A DNA stretch of 6,976 nucleotides from Bacteroidota bacterium (GTDB lineage: Bacteria > Bacteroidota > Bacteroidia > J057). This document shows positions 1 to 6,079 of this stretch, piece after piece (within the stretch, counting starts at the first letter, position 1; each line of letters starts with the position of its first letter). Both the position numbers and the translations under genes were made by a program. Location of the stretch: positions 1 to 6,976 of the forward strand of contig RFHL01000884.1 in assembly GCA_003696875.1 (NCBI GenBank), in the 5' to 3' direction. The notes beneath the pieces were generated by a model. The model ran no database searches and was not told the DNA's origin. It saw only the letters and a list, made by a program, of their open reading frames with translations.

Positions 1-901
1 CCTGAAGCACGCATACTTCGCCATCCCAGAGGGGATTGCTCTCCAGGAGACGGCGTAACTCCTGCCGCAAGGCCTCTACGGGTACGTGGAAATCGGTGTA
101 AAGAAACACGCTACCAACAATGTCGGCCGAGGTGCGGGTCCAGTTCTGGAAGGGCTTCTCGACGAAGTAGGTGATGGGCAGCACCAGTCGCCGCTTGTCC
201 CAGATGCGGACGACGACGTAGGTGAGGGTGATCTCCTCGATGCGGCCCCACTCCCCCTCGACGATGACGACATCGTCGATGCGCACGGGCTGGGTAAAGG
301 CAATTTGGAAACCGGCCAACAGGTTGGCGATAAACTTCTGGGCGGCAAAGCCGATGATAATACTGGCTACCCCGGCGGAGGCGAGGAGGGTGTTGCCCAA
401 CTCGCGGGCGACCTCGAAGCGGGTGAGGACGGCGGCCCCGATGAGGATGAAGATCACGACGCTGCCCAGGCGCTTGAGGAACTGGGTCTGGGTGCGCACT
501 TTGCGCGCAGAGAGGTTGTCACTGTCTTCCAGGTCAAAGCGTCCCTGCACGTAGTCCTGCGCGATGTCGAGCAGGCGGATGAGGAGCCAGCCCAGGGAAA
601 GAAGCCCCAAAACCTGGACGGTCAGGAAGGTCTCGGCTCCGGGGGAGGTTTGGGCTTCGAGGGCGGTAAATGGCAGGCTGAGGTGAAAGGCCAGCAAGGG
701 CAGGAAGAGGCCCAGCGGGCGGTACAGGTGTCCGGGGGCGGTGGCAGGCAAAAAACGCGGATGGTTGCGCAGGTAGAGGCGCAGGCTGCGCAGCAGGAGG
801 CTGCGGGCCAGCAGTCCAATAAGGAGGCTGATGAGGGCGGCCAGCCCCAGGCTTACCCAAAGCTGGGCCAGGGGCGAGAGTTGCAAGAAAAATTCTTTCA
901 T
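1..901 (-). CDS. MscS-family mechanosensitive ion channel (C-terminus beyond window)
   Basis: Small-conductance mechanosensitive channel of the inner membrane; the family opens under membrane tension to release solutes after osmotic downshock. Reading back from ATG 901-899 gives 300 open residues with no stop before the window edge. Hydrophobic segments lie near residues 10-33, 61-80, 92-113 and 145-162, followed by the pore helix at about 171-203 (small-residue-rich, ASAGVASIIIGFAAQ then NLLAGFQIAF). The MscS beta domain follows, with RIDDVVIVEGEWGRIEEI (207-224) and WDKRRLVLPITYFVEKPFQN (234-253). Four helices before the pore helix resemble the five-helix YnaI/YbdG-like subgroup more than the three-helix E. 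coli MscS. The MKEFF start is the first Met before the first membrane helix. No Shine-Dalgarno is seen. It is divergent from porZ. The family is certain; the exact subgroup is inferred. Confidence 0.95.
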   Translation of the reverse strand, partial: MKEFFLQLSPLAQLWVSLGLAALISLLIGLLARSLLLRSLRLYLRNHPRFLPATAPGHLYRPLGLFLPLLAFHLSLPFTALEAQTSPGAETFLTVQVLGLLSLGWLLIRLLDIAQDYVQGRFDLEDSDNLSARKVRTQTQFLKRLGSVVIFILIGAAVLTRFEVARELGNTLLASAGVASIIIGFAAQKFIANLLAGFQIAFTQPVRIDDVVIVEGEWGRIEEITLTYVVVRIWDKRRLVLPITYFVEKPFQNWTRTSADIVGSVFLYTDFHVPVEALRQELRRLLESNPLWDGEVCVLQ

Positions 902-1023
902 AGGTGGACTTGCTGATGCGATTTCTGTCTTCCTAACCACGGTGTGGCAAAAATCGTTCGCAAAAAGGCGGATATGTGCACGGGGGATATTTTTCTGCCT
1001 GGCCAGAGGGCGGCACATTTTCG

Positions 1024-1031
1024 TATCTTTG
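1024..1031 (+). promoter_or_regulatory. Bacteroidota-type -7 promoter element for porZ
   Basis: TATCTTTG is a perfect match to the -7 consensus TAnnTTTG used by the primary sigma factor of Bacteroidota. Transcription would start near 1036-1040, leaving a leader of about 40 nt before ATG 1079. I see no convincing -33 TTG/TTTG element at the usual spacing. The position supports the 1079 start, because any start upstream of about 1036 would be untranscribed from this promoter. Confidence 0.6.
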
Positions 1032-1049
1032 GACCCTCTACTTCTGGTA

Positions 1050-1063
1050 CCGCCCGAGGGCGG
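1050..1063 (+). repeat. Short inverted repeat in the porZ leader
   Basis: CCGCCC-GA-GGGCGG is a perfect 6-bp inverted repeat with a 2-nt centre; in RNA it would form about 5 pairs with a 4-nt loop. It ends 15 nt before ATG 1079, inside the predicted leader, so it could affect ribosome access. In DNA this GC-rich, so short a repeat can also arise by chance. Confidence 0.35.
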
Positions 1064-1078
1064 ATGGCTCCGAGACCT

Positions 1079-3388
1079 ATGCGAAAATCCCTGCTCCTGC
1101 TCGTCGTTCTGCTGTTCGCCGGCCTGAGGCCGGCCCCTGCCCAGGTGCAAACGCTCCTTCAGGGCGAATGGCGTTCCTACCTGAGTCACAACCGCACCAT
1201 CGCGGGCGTGGAGAAGGATGGCCTGATCTATACCATCACCACGGGGGGCCTTTTCTCCTACGACCCCCAAACGACGGAAATCCGCACCTTCTCGACCATC
1301 GAGGGGATGAGTGGCATCACGCCCAGTACCATCTATCACGCCCGGGAATACGGGGCGGTATTCATCGGGTACAGCGATGGCATGATCGACTACTTTACCG
1401 ATCCCTCGCAGTTTCAGTACCTGAGCGACATCCAGCGCAACACCTTCTATACCGACAAGCGCATCAATGCCTTTGCCGCCGATGGCCGCTACCTCTATGT
1501 CGGGACCAATTTTGGCCTGGTGATCTATGACCTGGAGACGGGGCTGCCCGACACGGATATCTCCCAGTTTGGGGACAATGCCAGCCGCCTGCCGGTGAGC
1601 TCGGTGGCACTCTATGAAGGTGAAGTCTACGTGGTGCTGCAGGGGGTGGGCCTCTTTCGGGCCCCGGCCGACTTTCCCAACCTCAAGGACCCTGCCGTAT
1701 GGTTGCAGGAGGACAGCGATACCGGCCTGCCCGAAGACCAGCAAGTCCTGGAGATCGGAGCCCGGGGCAGTCAGCTTTTTGCCCGCACCAACAGCACCGT
1801 TCTGGTCAAGGAAAATGGCTTCTGGACGGTCTATGCGCCGCTGGATGAGCCCTGGAACAAGCTGATCGTGAGCGATCAGGGGGTGGGAGGTACCCGCATT
1901 GACAAGGTGGCCATCGTCAACCGCTTTGACCTGAAGTATACCTTTTTCATCCAGGCCAATGCCCTCGACGCCGTGCCCTACGGCGAGTCGGAATTTTACG
2001 TGGCCACCCGCTTTCGGGGACTCATCCAGTTTGACGAGTGGGTGCTCACCAACATCCGACCGGCCGGCCCCCCCAGCAATGACTGCGTGCGGGTGGCAGC
2101 CGGTAACGGGGAGGTCTATGTCGCCCCCAAGGGCTACAACCAGATCTATGGTCCGGATGTCAATGCCTTGGGAGTCTTCTACTTTCAGACCCGCAACGGG
2201 ACCTGGACCAACCTGGACAGCGTAAACGGCCGCCTGCCGCGGGAGGTCGCCACGGGCTTTGCCCGGGTACACTACGACGACGAGAGTCGCACCGCCTATC
2301 TCGGTTCCTGGGGGAGGGGGCTGGTGGAGGTGCGGGAGGGAGAATTGCTCGACTTTTATACCTGCGAAAAGGACGGGCTGCCCACCATCAACCAGATATG
2401 TACCCCGAGCAATCTGGAAAACACCCGCGTGAGCGGCATCGACTTTGATCCCTACGGCAACCTCTGGTTGAGCTTTGACTTTGCCCGGCCACCGCTCGTG
2501 GCCCGCAGCCCGGGCGGCGACTGGACCCAGGTCCCGGACAGCCGCTTCCCGCAGGGGCACCACATCGTGGACATGATCGTGGATGACTACGGCTCGGTCT
2601 GGATGATCAACCTCAGCCAGGGCATCCTCGTCTACACCCATAACAATACCCCCGACCGCCTCGACGACGGGCAGATGCTCAACCTGCGCACCGGTCTCAA
2701 TCAGGGCGGCCTGCCCACCAATGACGTCTATGCCCTTGCCCGCGACCGCGATGGCTTCATCTGGGTGGGTACCGGCCGGGGCGTCTGGGTCTACTACGAC
2801 CCTTTTAGCATCGGGCAGGGTAGCATCGTGGATGCCAGTGCGCCGGTCTATGAGCGCAACGAGCTCCTGGAAAATACCGTGGTCACCAGCATTGCCGTCG
2901 ATGGCGGCAACCGCAAGTGGATCGGTACCGAAGATGGGCTTTTCCTCGTGTCGGAAAATGGCGATGCCGTCATCCATCAGTTTACAGTAGAAAACAGCCC
3001 CCTGCTCTCCAACCGCATCAATGATGTGGGGATTGACCAGCAGACCGGTGAGGTCTTTGTGGCGACCGATCGGGGCCTGATCTCCTTTCAGGGTGATGCC
3101 ACTGAGGACAACGGCAACTGTGGCGACGTTTTTGTGTTCCCCAACCCGGTCTTTACCGACCGGCATGAGGCGGTAACGATCCGCGGCTCCCTGCGGGGGG
3201 CCAAGGTGCGGGTGACTACGGTCTCAGGCCTGCTGGTACGGGAGTTGGACGCGCAGGGCGGCACCGCCGTCTGGGACGGCCGCGATGTGCAGGGGCGAAA
3301 GGTACGCTCGGGCATCTACCTGGCCCTCATCACCGATGACAATGGGGAGGAAACCTGCATCGGCAAGTTTTCGCTGATCGCGCGCTAG
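1079..3388 (+). CDS. porZ: PorZ-type T9SS surface component (beta-propellers plus sorting domain)
   Basis: 769-residue exported protein resembling PorZ, the T9SS attachment-complex member that in Porphyromonas gingivalis (about 776 residues) presents anionic LPS to the sortase PorU. Residues 1-21 are a signal peptide (RK, leucine-rich core, APA then Gln). The first propeller opens with EWRSYLSHNRTIAGVEKDG. Two-component-regulator-type propeller blades recur at about 45-50 residues in the second half: near 451 (VSGIDFDPYGNLWLSF), 497, 549 (DVYALARDRDGFIWVGTG), 601 (VTSIAVDGGNRKWIGTEDG) and 647. Residues 681-769 form a type A T9SS C-terminal domain: CGDVFVFPNP, then AVWDGRDVQGRKVRSGIYLA, ending GKFSLIAR. 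The frame is open upstream to 944, but 1079 is chosen from the signal peptide and the -7 element; ATG 1064 is the only close alternative. Other periplasmic propeller proteins share the blades, so PorZ rests on overall architecture and length. Confidence 0.88.
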   Translation: MRKSLLLLVVLLFAGLRPAPAQVQTLLQGEWRSYLSHNRTIAGVEKDGLIYTITTGGLFSYDPQTTEIRTFSTIEGMSGITPSTIYHAREYGAVFIGYSDGMIDYFTDPSQFQYLSDIQRNTFYTDKRINAFAADGRYLYVGTNFGLVIYDLETGLPDTDISQFGDNASRLPVSSVALYEGEVYVVLQGVGLFRAPADFPNLKDPAVWLQEDSDTGLPEDQQVLEIGARGSQLFARTNSTVLVKENGFWTVYAPLDEPWNKLIVSDQGVGGTRIDKVAIVNRFDLKYTFFIQANALDAVPYGESEFYVATRFRGLIQFDEWVLTNIRPAGPPSNDCVRVAAGNGEVYVAPKGYNQIYGPDVNALGVFYFQTRNGTWTNLDSVNGRLPREVATGFARVHYDDESRTAYLGSWGRGLVEVREGELLDFYTCEKDGLPTINQICTPSNLENTRVSGIDFDPYGNLWLSFDFARPPLVARSPGGDWTQVPDSRFPQGHHIVDMIVDDYGSVWMINLSQGILVYTHNNTPDRLDDGQMLNLRTGLNQGGLPTNDVYALARDRDGFIWVGTGRGVWVYYDPFSIGQGSIVDASAPVYERNELLENTVVTSIAVDGGNRKWIGTEDGLFLVSENGDAVIHQFTVENSPLLSNRINDVGIDQQTGEVFVATDRGLISFQGDATEDNGNCGDVFVFPNPVFTDRHEAVTIRGSLRGAKVRVTTVSGLLVRELDAQGGTAVWDGRDVQGRKVRSGIYLALITDDNGEETCIGKFSLIAR

Positions 3389-3394
3389 CCCTTT

Positions 3395-4630
3395 TTACCC
3401 TTCTGCTTGCCGGCGCGCTACCTGTTTTTCATAAAACTGGAGCAGGCCCCCCACGAGGCGGTCATTGTCAAAGCGCTGCTGGATAAATTCGGCGGCACGG
3501 GTGCCAATGGTTTCGCAGAGGTTGCGGTGCTCGATGAGCGCCGAGAGGCGCTCGGCAAAGTCGCGGGGGGTGTCGGCGAGAAAGATGTTGTCGCCATGTC
3601 GCACGCCGATGCCTTCGGCGGCGAGCGTGGTGGCAACGATGGCCTTGCCGTAGGCCATGCCTTCGACCACCTTGATCCGGATGCCACTCCCTGAGAAGAT
3701 GGGTGCCACCATTACGGCCTTGGATTTGAGGAAAGCGGCGGCATCGGGCACCTCGCCCAGGGGCTTGATGTTGTGCCTGGTCAGCCCCTGCATGCGCAGG
3801 GGCATGTTGCGGCCGGCGAGGTAGAAGGGCACCTCGGGGTGCCGGGCGTGCACCTTGGGCCAGACTTCTTTCAGAAACCAGTCGATGCCTTCGCGGTTGG
3901 GTTCCCAATCAAGGGCGCCGATATAACCGACCGAAGGATATTCGACTTCGACGGGGCGGGTATCGAGGCCGGGCAGGTCCATGCCCGAGGGGCATACGTA
4001 GCTGGCACCCCGGGCCCCGAGTTTTTTGAGGGCGGCATCGTCCCGTCCGGAGATGGGGACCACCACGTCATAGCCTGCGCCGGCGAGCTGCTTTTGCTCG
4101 AAAGCGCGCATCCGGTAGGCCGTCTCGGCAAAGAGGTAGCGCTTGAGGGGATTGCCCTCATTGTCGGCGCGGCGCTCCCAAATTTCGTGCTCAATGTTGT
4201 GGGCCCGGAAAGCGATCAGGGCCCGGGGGGCATGGGCCCGGATGGCCTGGCTGTAGTTGAGCATGAAGAGGGTCTCCAACTGCACCAGGTCGTAGGCGCC
4301 GTTTTCGAGCTGTAGCAGGCGGATGAGCTCCTCCTCAAACAGCCGGGACCGGAAGCGCACCGCGTGGTAGGATTGGCGGGAGAAGAGGAAATTGGTGAGC
4401 ACATCAAGCAAGCGTACCCGGGTGTCGACGTCCACGAGGTGAAAGTCGGCCATGTACTCGTAGCGGGCGGGCAAGTCGCGCAGGTCAGCCTGATGCTTGG
4501 GGGTGTTCATGGCGAGGACGGTCACCCGGTGGCCGGCCTTATGAAAGCCCTGTAGCATGTTGAGCATGGCGATGGCCCCGCCGTCGACGGGGGGCCAGGG
4601 ACTCTTGGAGCAGACCATGAGAATACGCAT
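3395..4630 (-). CDS. GT4-type (GT-B fold) glycosyltransferase
   Basis: 411-residue cytoplasmic or peripheral glycosyltransferase that transfers a sugar from a nucleotide-sugar donor; acceptor and product are not readable from sequence. The N-terminal half opens with the Rossmann start MRILMVCSKSPWPPVDGG, whose glycine pair is the usual acceptor-domain loop, and carries RAHNIEHEIWER (142-153). The C-terminal half has SVGYIGALDWEPNREGIDW (233-251) and the donor-site signature GSGIRIKVVEGMAYGKAIVA (314-333), with R318, K320 and E323 as likely donor-binding residues. This resembles the PEP-CTERM/exopolysaccharide-associated GT4 subgroup. Length is normal. The open frame extends upstream to 4729, but ATG 4630 begins the canonical fold and is preferred. 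Its stop is 6 bp from the porZ stop, convergently. Polysaccharide or LPS assembly is inferred. Confidence 0.9.
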   Translation of the reverse strand: MRILMVCSKSPWPPVDGGAIAMLNMLQGFHKAGHRVTVLAMNTPKHQADLRDLPARYEYMADFHLVDVDTRVRLLDVLTNFLFSRQSYHAVRFRSRLFEEELIRLLQLENGAYDLVQLETLFMLNYSQAIRAHAPRALIAFRAHNIEHEIWERRADNEGNPLKRYLFAETAYRMRAFEQKQLAGAGYDVVVPISGRDDAALKKLGARGASYVCPSGMDLPGLDTRPVEVEYPSVGYIGALDWEPNREGIDWFLKEVWPKVHARHPEVPFYLAGRNMPLRMQGLTRHNIKPLGEVPDAAAFLKSKAVMVAPIFSGSGIRIKVVEGMAYGKAIVATTLAAEGIGVRHGDNIFLADTPRDFAERLSALIEHRNLCETIGTRAAEFIQQRFDNDRLVGGLLQFYEKQVARRQAEG

Positions 4631-4666
4631 AGGGCAAAAATGCAGCCTCCCGGCTTTATTTCCAAT

Positions 4667-4686
4667 CGGGCCGCAGGAGCGGCCCG
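4667..4686. repeat. Perfect 8-bp-stem hairpin in divergent spacer
   Basis: CGGGCCGC-AGGA-GCGGCCCG is a perfect inverted repeat with 8-bp arms and a 4-nt loop. It lies 37 bp upstream of the minus-strand glycosyltransferase start and about 60 bp upstream of the LysE-gene -7 element. No T-run follows on either strand, so it does not look like an intrinsic terminator. It may be a protein-binding site or a leader hairpin of the minus-strand gene. Confidence 0.5.
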
Positions 4687-4747
4687 GATGCGGGCGTACC
4701 CTAAGGCCCTGACGATCAGGATCCCCCAAATCGGCCAGATTTTTGCG

Positions 4748-4755
4748 TATATTTG
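4748..4755 (+). promoter_or_regulatory. Bacteroidota-type -7 promoter element for the LysE-NADAR unit
   Basis: TATATTTG matches TAnnTTTG perfectly and sits in a locally AT-rich patch (4740-4755) within otherwise GC-rich DNA. Predicted transcription start is about 4760-4763, giving a leader of about 85 nt before ATG 4846. No clear -33 element is visible at the expected spacing. It probably drives both the exporter and the NADAR gene, which are 6 bp apart. Confidence 0.6.
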
Positions 4756-4759
4756 TCCC

Positions 4760-4769
4760 CCAGGCCTGG
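4760..4769. promoter_or_regulatory. Palindrome at the predicted transcription start (possible operator)
   Basis: CCAGGCCTGG is a perfect 10-bp palindrome beginning 5 bp after the -7 element, on the predicted start site. The half-sequence GCCAGG recurs a few bases later (about 4774-4779). The position suits a repressor site, but in GC-rich DNA a 10-bp palindrome alone is weak evidence. Confidence 0.3.
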
Positions 4770-4845
4770 CGGTGCCAGGTCCCGGGATCAGTCTGGCGGG
4801 TTTTCTGATGCGCAGACCGATCCTGTTTTCGCCCAACGCTCCCCT

Positions 4846-5517
4846 ATGGCTTTTCTCGAAGGATATCTCACCGGTTTAGGCCTGGCCCTGATCCTCTCCT
4901 TCGGACCGGTGTTTTTTACGCTCCTACATGGAAGCCTGGAGTATGGCTTCCGCTCGGGCCTTGCCGTAGCACTGGGTATCTTTTTGGGCGATGCGACTTG
5001 TCTGATCCTGCTGATGGCCTTTGGGGTGTCGGATATTGTCACCGACCCTGAATACCAGGTGTACCTGGGTGTAGGCGGGGCAGTGGTCCTCATTTTCCTG
5101 GGAGTTCGCTATCTGACCAAGCCCTACTTGGGCGATGAGGAAGACAAGGCTCCCCACCTCAAGCGGGGACATTACTTCTCTTTTGCCCTTAAGGGTTTCC
5201 TGGTCAACTTCATCAATCCCTTCGTCTTTGTGGTCTGGCTGGGCATCATGGGCCTGGCCGGCGCGCGCTACCTGCCGGGGCAGGGGATGTCGCTTTTCCT
5301 GATCGGGACCCTGGCTGCGATCCTCTCCACCGATGTACTCAAGGCGCTCTTTGCCCACCGCATCAAACCCCTACTCAAGCCGCACTGGATCACCCTTACA
5401 TTCCGGGGGATCGGCATTGCCCTGATCCTCTTTGGCGTTCGCATCCTCTATGCGGTCTTTTTTACTGGCTTCACGGGGGTAGACCCGCACTGGTCTCTTG
5501 TCCAACATTTGCCTTGA
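4846..5517 (+). CDS. LysE-family transporter
   Basis: 223-residue inner-membrane protein of the LysE/RhtB superfamily, whose characterised members export amino acids and related small molecules using ion gradients. It shows the family pattern: a first helix ending in the conserved Gly-Pro (LALILSFGPVFFTL, G20-P21), the glycine-spaced second helix GFRSGLAVALGIFLGD (34-49), a third helix near 72-90, a charged loop (TKPYLGDEEDKAPHLKRG, 91-108), the Asn-Pro motif LVNFINPFVFVVW (119-131), and two more helices near 146-170 and 183-207. Length is typical. The open frame reaches back to TTG 4753, but that start lies inside the -7 element, so ATG 4846 is preferred. The NADAR gene starts 6 bp downstream, indicating cotranscription. 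Substrate is unknown; amino-acid export would be a family default only. Confidence 0.9.
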   Translation: MAFLEGYLTGLGLALILSFGPVFFTLLHGSLEYGFRSGLAVALGIFLGDATCLILLMAFGVSDIVTDPEYQVYLGVGGAVVLIFLGVRYLTKPYLGDEEDKAPHLKRGHYFSFALKGFLVNFINPFVFVVWLGIMGLAGARYLPGQGMSLFLIGTLAAILSTDVLKALFAHRIKPLLKPHWITLTFRGIGIALILFGVRILYAVFFTGFTGVDPHWSLVQHLP

Positions 5518-5523
5518 TCACCT

Positions 5524-6079
5524 ATGCCCACTGCCCGCTACAGCCTTGCCTGGCTGCTGGACGCCCGCGCCCGGGGGGCGAGCTTTAAGTATCTGCCCTT
5601 CTGGGGCCCTGAGCCCAAGGCCGGCGGGCAGCTGGGGGCCAGCTGCCTGAGCCAGTGGTGGGCGGGCCACCCTTTCATTGTCGCCGGCATCACGTATCCG
5701 ACGGCTGAGTATTGGATGATGGCGGGCAAAGCCCGCTATTTTGGGGACCAGGCGACCCTTGAGGCCATCCTCGCCGCGTCCAGCGCGGGGGCGGCCAAGG
5801 CCCTGGGTCGACAGGTGCAGCCCTTTGACCATGCCGCCTGGGAAGGCGTGCGGGTCAGCATCGTACGCACCGGGAACGGGTACAAGTTTGGGCAGCATCC
5901 CGAGCTGGCCGCCTTTCTACGCCAGACCGGGGATCGGGTGCTGGTCGAGGCCAGCCCGGTGGACCGGATCTGGGGGGGGGCTGGCAGCGGATGACGACCG
6001 CCTGAGTCAGCCTGAGGCCTGGCCAGGCCTCAACCTGCTGGGCTTTGCGCTGATGGACGTACGGGCGCACCTGCGCTAG
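5524..6079 (+). CDS. NADAR-family N-glycosidase, C-terminus displaced by a frameshift
   Basis: NADAR (YbiA-like) enzymes cleave N-glycosidic bonds: E. coli YbiA acts on riboflavin-pathway intermediates, and NADAR antitoxins remove ADP-ribose added to guanine by DarT1. As written, the frame stops at 5992-5994 after 156 residues. It retains FKYLPFWGPE (21-30), CLSQWW (41-46), ITYPTAEYWMMAGKARYFGD (56-75, with E62), FDHAAWEGVR (W106), KFGQHPELAAFL (121-132) and VEASPVDRIW (141-150, with D147). E62, W106 and D147 match, from memory of the family, the E. coli catalytic set. At the G run 5972-5980 the frame breaks. The expected family ending LAADDDR...PGLNLLGFALMDVR continues from 5981 to a TAG at 6077-6079 in the +1 frame. 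Removing one G gives an intact 184-residue protein ending WGGLAADD; adding two G gives 185 residues with WGGGL, closer to the common WGxGL spacing. Cause could be sequencing error, real mutation or a switchable tract. The gene lies 6 bp after the LysE gene. Confidence 0.85.
5972..5980 (+). repeat. Homopolymer of nine G at the NADAR frameshift
   Basis: A T followed by nine consecutive G, at codons 150-153 of the NADAR gene. Tracts of this length are prone to slippage in replication, transcription and sequencing. A frame joining the two parts of the gene needs eight or eleven G. Confidence 0.9.
6013..6032. repeat. Perfect 20-bp palindrome near the NADAR 3' end
   Basis: TGAGGCCTGG followed directly by its reverse complement CCAGGCCTCA. 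It lies in the displaced C-terminal coding part of the NADAR gene (encoding PEAWPG), about 45 bp before the convergent stop codons. Its core repeats the CCAGGCCTGG-type sequence seen at 4760-4769. There is no spacer or T-run, so a classical terminator is not supported; a transcript could still fold here on either strand. Confidence 0.6.

Noticed and set aside
86..916. Long plus-strand open frame opposite the MscS gene
   Set aside because: It is antisense to a frame with clear MscS domains; its product is low-complexity Gly/Gln/Asp-rich with no recognisable fold, a typical effect of GC-rich codon bias.
948..955. GATTTTTG on the minus strand as a -7 element for the MscS gene
   Set aside because: The first base departs from TAnnTTTG and there is no -33 element at proper spacing; the distance to ATG 901 is plausible but the evidence is too thin to list.
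3380..3418. Repeated GCGCGC around the porZ/GT4 junction as a shared terminator
   Set aside because: The arms are only 6 bp, self-palindromic and about 27 nt apart, and there is no adjacent T-run positioned as in an intrinsic terminator.
3773..4315. 180-codon plus-strand open frame opposite the glycosyltransferase
   Set aside because: It lies wholly within a well-supported GT4 gene on the other strand and shows no family features of its own.
4635..4642. CATTTTTG on the minus strand as a -7 element for the GT4 gene
   Set aside because: It ends only 4 nt before ATG 4630, so transcription would start at or inside the start codon, and the first consensus base is wrong.
4846..6079. A DarT1-NADAR toxin-antitoxin system
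   Set aside because: NADAR is present but the adjacent gene is a LysE-type membrane transporter, with no ADP-ribosyltransferase features, and no other unassigned gene is close by.
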